A stretch of 64,000 bases of DNA from Lateolabrax maculatus. Taxonomy: Eukaryota > Chordata > Actinopteri > Acropomatiformes > Lateolabracidae. Each line of letters begins with the position of its first letter. The stretch's first letter is position 1. The DNA lies in the NCBI GenBank assembly GCA_031216445.1, contig CM062211.1:16824001-16888000 (forward strand), in the 5' to 3' direction. The notes below the pieces were generated by a model. The model worked only from the letters and a program-made list of their open reading frames with translations. It did not search any database and was not told where the DNA came from. The translations under genes and the position numbers were made by a program. Positions 23,759 to 50,323 of the stretch are shown piece by piece.

Positions 23759-25079
23759 GAGAGGCGGCTCTTTTGCCTGGTTTTTCTGTGTATATTATAT
23801 GTGAAGTATTATTAAATAAGTACTGGTTATGTGTCTCAGTTAGATGGTGGGCTGTTGGTTAGTCCTGAAGAATTCATGTTGCATTCAATTAATTTTCCTT
23901 AGAAGACCCTTTTGCTCTTTCTAAATCCTTTTTTTAATCCTAAGAAGTCATTAAAATCAGTTAACAGTTGTACAACGTTACTTAACATTCCTTAGTCCAG
24001 TTCAGCCTTTTATATACCCTTTACCCTTTTATTTAATCAGTGTAGTTGCTCTTTTTCCTGTGTGATTGTAGCCTAAATAATAATTCATTTGAATAGTTTG
24101 CTGTCATAGACTTAACACTTTAAAGGGCAGAGGTAGCTGTCGCTTTAATACTGTATGCTGGTTGTTATTAGGCCATTGTGGGCAAAGTTACAAATCACTA
24201 AGCAGAACTTCTTTTTGGCATAATTGGATTTATAGGGCTTTGCATTAATGTGATAAAGTAAGTTGATTAAACAGGTATTTAACTTACTGGCCTTTTCAAA
24301 AAACACATTCCCATTTGGCTATTTTGTCTGTAACTAATTAATTAAATTTGATATATGATACATTTTAAATTTAAATTAATTAGATTTCTATTGTTTGTTG
24401 GTATAAAATTACATTTGCCATGATGGAAGATTGAAGATTGTATCCAGACTGCTGACTACATTCAAGACTTCACTATTGTAAACTGTTTTTTTCTTACTTA
24501 ATGAAACAGTTGAGATGTTTACTGAATTTCTTAGCATATTTCCACAACTTTGGAAAACATATTGTTGAGGCCAATGTGAAGTGGAAAAACTGAGATGGTT
24601 CTCCTTTCTGTCTCCACCTCCACTCTCTCAGTATATCTGTTGTTTTTTAGTCAGAGACAAAGCAGACCATGGTCTAAAAAAAGAAAAAACCCACACATTT
24701 TATTGTACAAGATTCACAATGAAGAGAACAATAAAAACTACAGTATACAGGGATCCAAGTATCTGATAAACGTTAACTCCTGAGGTACGATAAGAAAACA
24801 CACGTAAACAAAACCCCTGTAATTTAACTCACATTAACAGATCTACATCCAACTGACAGTGCAGTATATCCACAGAATTAGATTACATTTATTTACACAA
24901 CAAAGGGCTCTCAAAATGTATTTTTTTTACAACCAACGTGGAGGTAAAAGACTCATTAAGCTACGGAATAGGAAATAAAACAATAACAGGACAATACATA
25001 TAATTTGGTGTAACCAGTTTGATTCACTTGTTAACTTCATAAAGTATTATGACGCACCAAAAGTTCATACAACACATTT

Positions 25080-25547
25080 TTTATTGATAAACACCCTGAT
25101 AAGCACAAAGGAAAGTTGACGAGGGTGAATACTTTTAAGGGGGGAAAAAGGTAATTATTTATATGGTTTTAAACTGAAAGGAATTGACAATGTTTGTCTT
25201 GAAGTTATGATTTACTCTGTGATAAAGATTTGTATATGAGGCATCATGATGAACTTCAGGTACAAAGTTTTTGTCTTTTGGCTGTTTTAAAAAGACTTTT
25301 GTGAAATAGATTTTTTGACATAGACAGACTGAAAAGACATGGCAGAAAGATCCAGTGATCCCAGTTGTCTTTGTACATTCCTTACACCCAGGACACCCCC
25401 CTTTAGTGGTTATCATCATGTTTATGGATACAGTTGAGTTCTGTGACATTCACGCTTTAAAGTCTTTGCAGTTTGATTCAGGTTAAGTGCTGGTTGTGAC
25501 TGAGAGGCTAGTTTGTAGGTACAGTAGTAGGTTGCCGGTCGGTTTGG
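25080..25547 (-). other. prkcq: prkcq 3' untranslated region (proposed)
   Basis: Follows the prkcq stop on the - strand. AATAAA occurs on the - strand at 25085-25080, with another at 24703-24698. A 96-codon open frame here (25449-25159) has no recognisable similarity and is taken as chance. Confidence 0.5.
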
Positions 25548-39553
<14,006 letters not shown>

Positions 39554-39812
39554 GGCTGCAGGTTTACACTCTCCGGCCTCTGCGCAAATATCCAAACAAC
39601 CTCGGGGGAAACCTTGCAATGATGCCCTTCTTTGCAAAGCAGTTTCAAGAGATGATCAAGAGATTGCTTTTGGAGATTTTGGAGGGGGTGTCGATGTCAA
39701 CCACCTTTCCTCCACCGCAGCTCACGCCGACTGGCCCTCTTCCGCCAGAGGAAAGAGAGGCTGGCAGAGGAGGAGGTTTTGCTGTCTTTCCGCCCTCTAC
39801 GCTTGAAACAAC
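39554..39812 (-). other. prkcq: 5' untranslated part of prkcq coding exon 1, with strong acceptor
   Basis: Upstream of the ATG on the - strand there is no other ATG for 259 nt. At 39812/39813 there is an acceptor preceded by about 45 nt of almost pure pyrimidine (CTCTTCCTCTCTCAG|G). This implies the coding exon is spliced to an upstream non-coding exon. Confidence 0.6.
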
Positions 39813-40677
39813 CTGAGAGAGGAAGAGACAGAGACGGAGACAGAGAAAGAGAGAGAGATTTCATCACCCGTGACACCGTAACCACAATCTCTCCCTGTAA
39901 ACTCAAACATTTGTCTGCTCCAGCTGGCTGTCAAAGTAGGGTTTTAAATTAAATCAACAATAAAACATCTCCCCACATGGAGACCCAGGTTCTAAAAAAA
40001 CCTAATCTAAAGTCTCTATTATGTGTAGAAAGGAAGATGTTTGAGGAGCCTTGCAGTTGTTCACACCTAAAACCCCAAAGCAAGACAAACCAGCCGTCTG
40101 AACATGACTGCAACTTTAAAAAAAAAAAAAACACCCCTACCTTCAGGACGTGTAAACACCAGCTGCTATGTTTGGCAGAGTCACCTTTTATAAAAATAAA
40201 AAAATCTCCCAAAAAAAAATCTTTGCTCTTTGTAATCAACCACAAAAACAACTATATTAACCACTTGTGCTGCCTCTACTGCAGCAGTTTTGATGGCACA
40301 ATCTTGGACTTGTTGGCGGTCGATGTGATATATGAGGCCTGCCGGAGAGCTGTCCCAGTGGCGGAGAGGAGGCTGGGAGGTGACTATTAATAGAGCTGAA
40401 ATACTAAACGCTGACCAGGAATATGCGACCGCATGCGCCTGAGTCTGCAATACTCGTCGTCATGGTCGTCATCGTCAGAAGCCGGCACAAGTCACCTTAT
40501 TTACTGTAAACCTTGCTGAGTGTGCTGATCAGTCAGTTGGTTCAAGTTATTTTGGTCTGATTGGGTGTATGGATAAGCATTACCTCTAAGTGGCACTAAT
40601 ATGGGCTTTTACACTCAAGTTTAAAATACTTCCCAACTGCAGGTAATGTAAATACTAAACCTTTGAGGATTTACGCT

Positions 40678-40905
40678 GCCTACTGAAAATTCAGAAAACA
40701 GCACAAAAAATGACCATCACAATTTTCCAAAGCCCAAGTTGACATATTCAGATTGCCCTCTTTGTCCGAGCAACAGTTCAAAACCCTAAAGTATTCAGTT
40801 CAACATCACAGAAGACAAAGAAAATCTGAATTATTGGATGTTTTGCTTAAAAAATGACTTAATCGATAAATAAAATAGTGGCTGATTAATTAACGATTGA
40901 TGAAC
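40678..40905 (+). repeat. Dispersed teleost repeat, copy F
   Basis: Contains TTTTCCAAAGCCCAAGTTGA, AAAGTATTCAGTTCAACATC and AAAAAATGACTTAATCGATA; same family as copies A-E. Confidence 0.65.
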
Positions 40906-40914
40906 TAAATGTCT

Positions 40915-41324
40915 TAGCCTGGGAACCAGATGAATCTGCAGCTCATGTTTTATTTGCTCTGGCAGATACGTCTGGCCCCTTTCACATTCAAACTGATTTC
41001 CTTGGTACTGGAAGCGCAGTTTTGTTGAGCGAACGAATCACAAGCGTTTATCTAGTATGAGGCGGGTTTAATACGATGACTGACAGAGAGAGCGCCGTTC
41101 AGGCATCTTTGTAAATAACCAAAGTGGTTAGCTTCAGCAGCAGTATTAAACAGACTGGAGAGTAAATGTTCTGCACTTTAACTTTATGTTGATAAGAAAT
41201 ATGTGTTTGCAGTCCTTCTGACAGGACGTAACGCACGACAGGACGGCGCTCCGTTGCTCTGATTGGTTGTCTCCTCTGGAAATCAAAATTGAACTGAGAG
41301 GTTCAGGCAATAGATGCCAGGCTA
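40915..41324. mobile_element. 410-bp non-autonomous DNA-transposon-like element with 9-bp target duplication
   Basis: Starts TAGCCTGGGA and ends TGCCAGGCTA, near-perfect inverted termini. It is flanked on both sides by the identical 9-mer TAAATGTCT (40906-40914 and 41325-41333), a target-site duplication. No coding capacity. The 9-bp duplication fits Mutator-like elements or, if read as 8 bp, hAT elements. Confidence 0.8.
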
Positions 41325-41333
41325 TAAATGTCT

Positions 41334-43860
41334 TTGCTCTAGTAACTTTAAATATTATAAGGCTTGCGCCGTCAAACAGAAATAGGATGGCTTAGCTTTT
41401 GTTACTCTTTTGGATTGTTTTACAAGCTGTTGCCAGAGCAGCTGTGTCATCTTTCACATTCTTTTCACTTTTCCAGTTGTGAGAAGCTCTTCCATGTCTG
41501 TTGTGTGTGGCACAACATTTAAAACATCAAGCAGTGTGTTTCAGTTCTGTGGGGTAATGTCTTACATAGGTATTATACTACATAACCAACTAAGGTTATG
41601 TACTGAAACTAAGACACAGCAGTAGCTTTGTTTTATTTTTAATAAACTGTTTATAGACTTTTATTCTGACTAACTGAACACTATTAAATCCCATTTAATT
41701 AAAACAGTTATAACGTGAAGTTGATCATATCAACTAATGACTCAGCTCACCTTACCTAACACCTTACTACTAGTTATCTCTTTTAATTATAATATCTTGT
41801 TTTTTTCTGATTAAATCAGATATTGATCTTGATATTGAAGTTCGCACACACACTTGCACCCACACACTCCCTCCTCCCACCAACACAGATTCAAACATTT
41901 GAAATGTGCAGAGCTGCATCCCTCCCCTGCAGCCTCCTGTGCAGTTTGAACCTGTTGTATAATGCTGCCTTCACACAGGAGGAGTAAAACTTCCGGTGTC
42001 TTAAGTTACAAAGATGTAACCACACTTCCTGTCTCTGAGCAGTTTTATTTTTCATTTTGAAGTTTCACAGGTGGGGCTGTTTCAAACAATACTGAAAAAC
42101 ACCACCAAACTCAAAACACGACTGTTCGAACCTTTATAAAGGTGGGCAGAGAACAGCCTTCATGAACTAAATACAAGTTATTAGCTAACAAAATATGTAC
42201 CTGATGTAAAAGATACTGAGTTAATGATTGAGAGTATTTGATTTAAAGTCCCAATATGTAGGGTTATTATATTGTAGTTTACTATGTTACTGACGTAAGC
42301 AAACATTATCAGATCAAATGTTAATAACTTGGATTTAGGTCATGTTTGCTTCCTGTTTTTAAAGACCTGTAATTTAAATTTGTTGTACCTGTTAAAAAAA
42401 AAAAAAAAAACATCATGATTAAATTAACTTGTATGAGACTTAAATCAGACTCAAGTATCAACTTTTGCATGTACCCGCATATTAAAAAACTATATACTGA
42501 GGTTGAGACGTGATTAGATAAAAACTAAACTTAGTGTTGACCAAATAATTTTTGTAATGATTTCCTATCCGTTCATGGCTCGCTATTAAGTACAAATGTC
42601 TTAATTGAATGAAACTGTGATAATAGTTGCACTAAAGTATGATTTAATGAATGTTAATGTGCATTTTGTTTTGTAGAACTCTTTGTAATTCATTATTTAA
42701 GGTTGAAACTGGGTAGCAGTAGCGTTAATCCAATTAAAAATAATATTTCATTGAAAAGTTTAAGATATTTATTTGATATTGTACCTGGTTTTCCTTTAAT
42801 TGGCCCTGAAAATTGGCCATTGTTTGAGACTTATGTCTTTAGAGTGATTTGAGTAGACTTAATCACAGCTTGGATTAAATGTACAAAATACCACGTTTCT
42901 TGCTTGGTACCTGTAGGACAGAACAAATGTTGCTGATCGTGGCCCTTTTATCAATCAGTCGCCATGCAGTAAAGCCTTCTAGTTCAATGCAAACATTGAG
43001 GGTGCTGCTTACACTAAAAAAAGAGGCAGGCTCGCTGAGCTACCCTGACAAGGTTAACAGTGAAACTGGATTGATATTTTTGTTGATTTTAATGAAGTAA
43101 ACTACTAACTTGAATAACTTTTACTAATGTGGGAAATCTTCCCTGGAAAACTTTTAATGTATAATGTTGCAGAATTGAATGTTTTAAGAAAAAGGCTTAC
43201 TAAATATTATGTATGGATTGTTATGGTGGATTATCTACATGAAGCAGTAGAGCTATAAATACGATGTTGTCAGGCTTTCCTTTTTTTAAGCTCTGCAGAA
43301 GGCACACTGTTGCTGCACGCTCCTGCTTTCTTTGCAAGTTAATACACTTGTTTTCCATATAAAGTCTGTTAACTCTGTGACTGTCTGATGTGATGCTCAG
43401 CAGTTAAAGTTAAATAATTGACTCAGATTTTTTAAAAAAGCTGACGTGATGTAAAGTATGAAGCTTGTGGTGACATCCCAATGGGATTACACCATCTATG
43501 CCCTCTTTCTCTCCCATGAAGTAACCGTACTTGCTATATAAGAGGATTTAAACAGGACCAACAACAGGGGTCATTGTTAAAACAAGCTGCTGATCGTTAC
43601 ACTGTTAAACCTTTGATTACTATTTTGAACCAAAACAGCGGCTCAGACGCTGTAAATCAGCTGCTGATGAAGTCTAATGTGCTTTTTCCACACACTTATG
43701 AACGTAAACACTCGCTGTCAGATCTCGCGTGGCTGCTGTTTTATCTTTTCCAGTACAGCCAACAGAGGGAATAAACAGACTTCATTGTACCGTGTCGTCT
43801 CCGAGTGCACACTTTTATGTGTGCAGGCATCAGGGTGCCACCTGAGGCGGTGGATTCGCT
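41334..43860. other. Non-coding AT-rich sequence
   Basis: No gene visible. A TATAAATA box near 43255 is followed about 65-120 nt later by a pyrimidine-rich stretch, possibly an old promoter or repeat fragment, but nothing decisive. Confidence 0.5.
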
Positions 43861-43874
43861 TTACTGCTGACACC

Positions 43875-44170
43875 CATGTGTGAAGGAATTTTCCTTCTTG
43901 TATGTTAAACTTCCCTCTTGTAGGTTAAAGGTAACTTAAGACAGGGCTTCACAGGTCAGGACAACTGTCACACATGACAGACTGAGTTAGGAATAACCCT
44001 GTTTGGATATAGCAGAACTTATCAGTTCTGGGGAGGGTTAAATACTGAGCTTCAGGACACCATCTTCAGATTTGGGGTGGTGTTTCCCTTTTCTCCTCGA
44101 TCGAGCTTCAATAAATATTCCTGTGTAAGTCATCCAGGTCTCCTGAAACTTCTTGTTATTGTGAACCAGC
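43875..44170 (+). mobile_element. Possible decayed solo LTR
   Basis: A ~300-bp block has an LTR-like layout: TG start, a TTAAATA box near 44039, AATAAA at about 44111, then a CT/TG-rich tail ending near CTTGTTATTG. No target duplication and no internal viral genes found. Weak call. Confidence 0.25.
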
Positions 44171-44367
44171 TCTTAGATTTCCATCACACCATGGGCTCCC
44201 AAATGCCACTCCACCCGTCCTCAATCACACACATGCGGACACAGGGAAGGTCAAGCGCCGGCGTACCAGTGTGCCATCGCCAGAGACCTTTCACAAACCT
44301 TTCAAGAGGGAGGGCAAAGTCAATCGAGCCTCCCACCTGACCCTGTGTGCCGAGCACCATCAAAGCA

Positions 44368-44369
<2 letters not shown>

Positions 44370-44398
<29 letters not shown>
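44370..44398 (+). repeat. (TG)n microsatellite
   Basis: About 14 uninterrupted TG units. Confidence 0.95.
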
Positions 44399-44699
44399 CA
44401 TCAAAGCTTTTTGAAGTACCCAAGAGAGGAGCGGGTGGGTGGGGGGAGATCTTTGTTGTTATTGACAGGAGGTCCATGTGTGTGACAGAAGCCTTTGACC
44501 ATAGCTTCCCCTGTGACAAGAGCCCAGACGCTCCAAGGGTCTCTGAAGTGGTCCCTCATTCAAACACAGAACTTGGTACAAACAAGGATGTGACTCCGAA
44601 CAGCTTACATCAATGAATTATCTTTCTAGTCAACACTGCATGGGAAAGACACATTTAGAGCACTTTTTACAGCAGAAAAAAAGGCCATTTAATGAAAAA

Positions 44700-45240
44700 T
44701 AAATGCTGTAACTGCAGCGTCTGAAGTCTTTTACCTCAGAAGATGCAACTGTGTTTAGATGTAATTGTTTCTGTAACTGTAGGTTCTGAAGTACTTGTAG
44801 TTTACCTTATCCTCCTAATTCACAACATTTTAAAGGGAAATACTGCACTTTTTACTCCACCGCATTTAATTTACAGCTATAGTTACAAGTTACTTTGTAG
44901 ACACGCAAAACATATGATCAGTGTATAGGATATAATGCCTTATTATATACTAAACTACCAAAACATGTAAAATAGTTCAAACAAGTTCCCTCTCAAACAG
45001 CTACAACATTAAAATGCTGCTTACATGCTAGGTTTATGTGCATGGTTGGATTGTAATAAACTATATTTAATGAAGTAGTATACTTTTGGACAATTTTGAT
45101 ATACTTTACAGGTATTTTAAATGTCTGCTACCTTATACTTCAGCAGAGTTACTTTGATTTTACACACAGAGAACATATGATCTGTTTATATTATATATTA
45201 AACAACCTCAATGTATATAAAGTAGTTCCAGTTACTGTTA
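44700..45240. repeat. Diverged copies of the AAGTACTTGTAGTTTAC repeat family
   Basis: Phrases GAAGTACTTGTAGTTTACC, AAATACTGCACTTTTTACTC and GCTACCTTATACTTCAGCA match wording in the element at 50859-51346 and in a common teleost repeat. Boundaries unclear. Confidence 0.45.
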
Positions 45241-45569
45241 AAACATAATTAATAATAATAATCAAATTATATATATATATATATAACCCTCCCAGTTATG
45301 ACTTGTGTTTTCTAAATGTAGCCAAAGAACCTAATAACAACAAGCTCATACCCAAAAGAGAGGTTAAAATAACAACCAGCTCTCCAATAACGCCCCAAAG
45401 GCTAAATGTCAAAGACACATGCAGCCTTTCATGTTGTACTTATTATTATATTATTAAATACAGACACTCAGCAGACCAAGACTGCGGTAAAGAGCAGGAA
45501 TAGTTTAGGTAAAAACAGTCCAGACTTTGGAGAAAACTGATGAAAATACTGAAAAGAGTAAAAACTAAC

Positions 45570-45715
45570 CTGTGAAAGAGCGCTGAAGTTTAGTGTAGGC
45601 AGACAAGCTGCTCTGCATCCGAGCATTTCTCTGACAGAGCGGAGGCAGCAGGCACATTTAACCACACCATGAGGCGTTCACTGACCGTCCGGATATCTGA
45701 GCACGTGCAAAACCT
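45570..45715 (-). other. prkcq: Candidate non-coding first exon of prkcq
   Basis: On the - strand a GC-richer segment with CCGGAC and TGTGGTTAA (a RUNX-type site, plus 45658-45666) ends in TTTCACAG|GTTAGT, a good donor at 45570/45569. It lies 5.8 kb upstream of the strong acceptor at 39812. Its upstream end is not defined. The link to prkcq is an inference. Confidence 0.35.
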
Positions 45716-47713
45716 GCATGTATGTGTTGAGTTAAAAGAAGTGGGGGGGGGGGGATAGGGAGGGGCATAATTGTTTGTTTATTGTTAACTTAAGAAGGCC
45801 TTTAAGGAGCATTCAATTGTGTAGCTTAAGTTTAGGTAGATCATAAACCGTTGCATATTTTCTAACATAAAATAACCTTAAATTACCTTTTATTGTCAGT
45901 GTTGTTTTTTTGTTTGTTTTTTTTTTTTGTGCTGTAGTAAAGCTTAAATTCAGACGTTACAACTTCCGAGGAGACATTGAACGCAGCATTGCTCTATCCA
46001 CCCACATACAAAGTGAAACTTCTTTATGAAACCACCAAACAAAGAAGAAGAAGTTATTGGGCACTTTCAGTGAGCATAGATGGGAAAGTGTGTTTGATGC
46101 AGTTTACTCAAAAAGTAGCTCTAACTTTAGTAGAATTTTAACTTTTAGAGTTGGTTTGCCTGCTTTTCTCCTTCCAGTAAGTTGTGGGCGGTAGTGAGCA
46201 ATGTGAGACAAGAAGAGTTTGTCTTGGAGACGTAGTGTGTTTTATTTGTTTTTGTTGTAGAGCTGAATTGTTACTAAGTTGTTGAAAGTGACATGCCAAT
46301 GTTTTATTAATATTAATTACTAGACTGTGACATTTTACCACGTGGTGAAGTAGGTCAGCACTGATACAACTAAACAACAACAGTATCAAACTAAAAACTG
46401 ATCGGTTCTGCCTTTGGATGCTTGGTCATGTTACAGTTTAGGTCACATTTAGGATGAACTGCAGAGTTAATGTTCCCTGCTGAATCATCCTACAAATAAA
46501 GTCAGTTTTGAGGGGAAATGTCCCTTTTTTTTTCAGAGAAAACAAACATTTTTAACTCATCAAATAACAAAATGAACATTTAGTGAACTGACACAGTAAC
46601 ATCAACACTTGACTGAACATTATGGTGCAATATTACAAAGTAGAGCCTCAAAAATTACTTGAATCAATACTCCAATCAGAAATGCAACATTATTAGCTTC
46701 AACAAGGTGTTTTTATTGCAATGTTGCATTGCATAATGTTGCACATGTCCAATCCCTGTAGTTTACACATTTATTTAGTAATTCAGAATTTAGTATGCAA
46801 ATTATGGGAACCATCATGGTCTTTTCTTTAGATTCCTGTATAATGGGAATAATTCTCTAATCTTTTGAACTGTCACATGGCAAATAATACATAAAATTGT
46901 CTTTTGGTCTTGTATTTTGTCCTCAAGGCTTATTTTCCATAATTTAAAATGCAAAATCAAAGAGAAATCATTCCAAAACAAAAAAATAAAAAATAAAAAA
47001 CAAGACATATTTCTGCACTTGTCTGAAGAAAATGATTGAAACAAATTTATTTGGATTGTGGAAAGAAAGATTATTAAATAGTGTCACACATCAGAGATGT
47101 AATAATTTCTATTTTCTCCACCAGGAGGTGCCAGTGTTCATGTAATGGCCTCTGGGTTTGCAGGATGAAACCAGTTAGTAGTTCATTAATACCCAGTAAA
47201 AGTAATAACTTGACCTCATCCAGAGTAAATGTTCACGACTGAAATGTAGTTAAAAATAACAGTAATGTATATTTCATTTAGGTTTATAATATGGATCATC
47301 ACCGATCTGTGACCATTATCTTGGACATGTTAAAAAGCCTGGAACTAGTTTTTCTGTCCGTTTCTTCATCCGTCCATCCTGCTCAGAGGCAGAGAGAGCA
47401 GCCCGCCTCCACAGCCAATCACAAACCAGGAGATCAGATACTCTGATAACACAGCAGCAGCTTCCAACCATGTTTTGCTCAAACTCCCTCTTTTAAAGGG
47501 TTTGCCTGTGCGTCATATCCATAATGTTTGTCCTTCACGAAGTAACAGAGTTTTTTTTTTTTAATTTACATTTTTTTATTTCAAATGTTCAACAGGACAA
47601 GAAGGCTTTTTGTGTGTGTGAACTGTGTTGACGAGGTCACACTTCCTCTTCCTATAACTGCTGGGTGTTTGGCACCTTTCAGTGTTTTTCGCTGAGTGTA
47701 ATTGTTCGGTCGT

Positions 47714-47714
<1 letters not shown>
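45716..47714. other. Non-coding sequence
   Basis: Mostly AT-rich. A G run is at 45741-45752 and a T run near 45917-45930. The short open frames have no recognisable similarity. Confidence 0.5.

Positions 47715-47774
<60 letters not shown>
47715..47774 (+). repeat. (CA)30 microsatellite
   Basis: 60 bp of uninterrupted CA, the longest pure dinucleotide run in the window. The open frames called on the other strand (Cys-Val repeats) are artefacts of it. Confidence 0.98.
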
Positions 47775-47775
<1 letters not shown>

Positions 47776-47965
47776 GCGCAGAAGGAACAGGCCTAATTAC
47801 TAATTACAGTTCCCACAGAGAAGAATTATGATACACTCAATATAAATTGAGCAGATGCAGTTAAGGGACCCCCAGACCGCCATATTAGTTGTGTTAGTGT
47901 GTGTAACATGGTATTTACTCTACTGTACACATGCTGATAGTGCTGATCTGTACTGTCATTTACTG

Positions 47966-48090
47966 CAGTGGTTTCCAACCTGTGGGTCGGTACCCCTCAG
48001 GGAGTCACGAGATGATTTACAACATTGGAAAGAAAAAGAATTTCTGCTACAAAATTGTGTTTTATTCTTTCTGATATTTCTCTAATCTGT
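47966..48090 (+). repeat. Dispersed AGTGGTTTCCAACCTGTGGG repeat
   Basis: Starts GCAGTGGTTTCCAACCTGTG and GGTCGGTACCCCTCAGGGAG, which I recognise as a widespread vertebrate/teleost short repeat. A related, diverged start occurs near 62318. Confidence 0.65.
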
Positions 48091-48129
48091 GCCAGAGGTG
48101 ATGAGCCAGATATGATGCTATGAAATTAT

Positions 48130-48440
48130 GTCTTTTGTTCTGTCTTTTATTGTCCTTTACAATCTTTTACTGTACTGTCTTTCTATGTGGACTGCCCTCT
48201 ACTGTCCTGTACAGTCTTCAGCTGTACTGTACTGTCATATTTTGTCCTCTACCATCCTCTACTGTCCTTGTAACTTCCTTTTATGTCCTATACTGTCCTC
48301 TACTGCTCTTTACTGTCCTGTAATGCCCTATACTGTACCATACTAACCTGTACCTGTCCTTTATTGTATTGTTCTGCCCTCTGCTGTCTTTCACTGTCCT
48401 ATACTTTACTACAGTGTCCTGTACTGTCCTCTACCATTGG
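48130..48440 (+). repeat. Degenerate minisatellite, unit about TACTGTCCTC
   Basis: Roughly 30 imperfect copies of a 10- to 11-bp unit (TACTGTCCTC, TACTGTCTTT, TACCATCCTC and similar). The overlapping open frames are low-complexity artefacts. Confidence 0.85.
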
Positions 48441-50289
48441 CCTTACAGCAGTGTTTCATGGGAGCTTCCCTGTGCACAGCAGAACAGTAGTTCCTTAAGC
48501 AGCCTGATGTTATTCTTGGCGTGTGGCCCGTCATGTACTAGATGTTTTGAAAGAGCTTTGAATTTCATAACCTCAGCTATGAGCTTAAAGAAGCTTCTTT
48601 TTGGATTTAAATAATTTTGAATACATCTTAAATAATGTTTTCGTTAGTGGTTTTAGTCTTACACTGTAGGAATAATCATCTGGATGAAGTTGGCAGTGAA
48701 TGTATTGCAGATATTTACTGTACATTTTGAAGGCTCTGTCTGATATATTGGAGAAAAATCTGTGTGCTGGCAGCATTACACCTCCCTCAAACTGTATATT
48801 TCTAATGCAAAATATTTATAGTCATGAATGTAATACGGTTTCTCCAAACAGGAAACGAACAACCAGTTTCAGCTTCTCCTTATTCTTTATTGTGATTTTA
48901 TCAAGGAAGACAATCACGCAATGGTGTGTTTCTCAGTCTTTAAATCTTTCCAACTTAGGCCAAAAAACCTGCAGGTGTTCGGTTTGTTTGCAAAGATCTG
49001 CACCCCCTTTTTTGTCGTCTGTAATGTGAAGCAATCCATTAGATTTCCTGCCAAAACCAACCTGCTACATGTAGTGCAGAGGTCACCCAAGGCTGACAGT
49101 CTTCACAACATTGGTCTCACTCATTTAACTGTTCTAACACATTTTGCATGCAATCTGCTACCAGTTAATAATACAAAGAAAATATCAGAAAATATCCAAA
49201 GAAACCCTTTAATACAGAATACATTTTAACCCAGATATCGTTTAACTGATTTGAAACCTAATATTTTTAGTGTTTGCCCCAAACTTTCCACAAAGTAGAT
49301 TCACAATTGGATAAATGCACCACGTTACAAAGATACACTCCTGATTTAATTAAACTGTACATGTTTTTTGCATCATTTTAAACATATTTTTTGACTTCCA
49401 TATGTAGTGTCTTTTGTAAAAGGTGGGTTCTCTGGAAGAATTTAAATTCAAGGTCTGTGTTTTTGAACAAACCGGCATCTGTGCAGGTTTTAAAGCTGCA
49501 GAACCTGTCCAAGGGTCAGTTAGTCTGAATAAAAAAATCACATTTTGATACAAATCATCAAATGATCTTTGCAAGCAGAGATAACATTACTCAGGCTGCA
49601 GGTCTGAGGGTGACTTGATATCATTTCCTTGTAGAGTCCCTCTGTAGGTGTTTTTTCAAACACACTGAACTATTTTTGTGAGTAGAACCACAAAACTCCT
49701 TCAGTGGGTTTCCCCATGCGTTGCACCAAATTAATCCTCCTGCAAAAGCTGAATATGAGCAGCAGCAAATCAAGCAAAGGCTTTTCCTCTCTCTAATCAT
49801 TTTCTGTGGAAAATAAAAGCCTGCATATTGTCAATTAATAAAACACATATTTTAATATCTCCCATTTTCAATTTAATGGTATTTTTTAAAAGAAAACTGA
49901 AATCCCTCTCAGTTTGAGTGTTCGAGTTAAGAGAAGGATTAATGACAGACAGACAGAAAGACACCGAGAGTGCAGGGCATGTAATTGTAAAACGTTATTC
50001 TTTTGTACAGAGCATCAATACGGGACTGAGGGACGGAGCCTGTACTCTTTTTACACATGTTGCCATGGAAACCAGCCCAGCAGCCAACCAGCTGCTGCAA
50101 CAATCCAGAGACACCCCCCCACCCCCACCCCCGACCAATCCTCCTCCTCCACCACCCAGCCATCTTTTACACACACGACCCCCCGTCTTCTTTACACATT
50201 CATATTACATACCAGCGCATGGATTATCATGAGTGTTTTTACCGTAAAAAAAAAAAAAAAGAAAAAAACTACAAATGAAATTAAAAAGG

Positions 50290-50291
<2 letters not shown>

Positions 50292-50321
<30 letters not shown>
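50292..50321 (+). repeat. (CA)n microsatellite
   Basis: 15 CA units, next to an A run at 50247-50262. Confidence 0.95.

Positions 50322-50323
<2 letters not shown>

Noticed and set aside
25159..25449. 96-codon - strand open frame with ATG
   Set aside because: Lies in the proposed prkcq 3' UTR, has no recognisable domain and no splice or promoter signals.
39554..39637. In-frame N-terminal extension of prkcq
   Set aside because: The frame stays open upstream but starts at TTG; no ATG occurs upstream in the exon, and human PKC theta starts at the same MSPFLRIG.
47576..47775. Cys-Val repeat proteins on the - strand
   Set aside because: Translation of the CA microsatellite.
48120..48498. Several overlapping + strand frames rich in Leu, Tyr, Cys and Ser
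   Set aside because: Produced by the TACTGTCCTC minisatellite.
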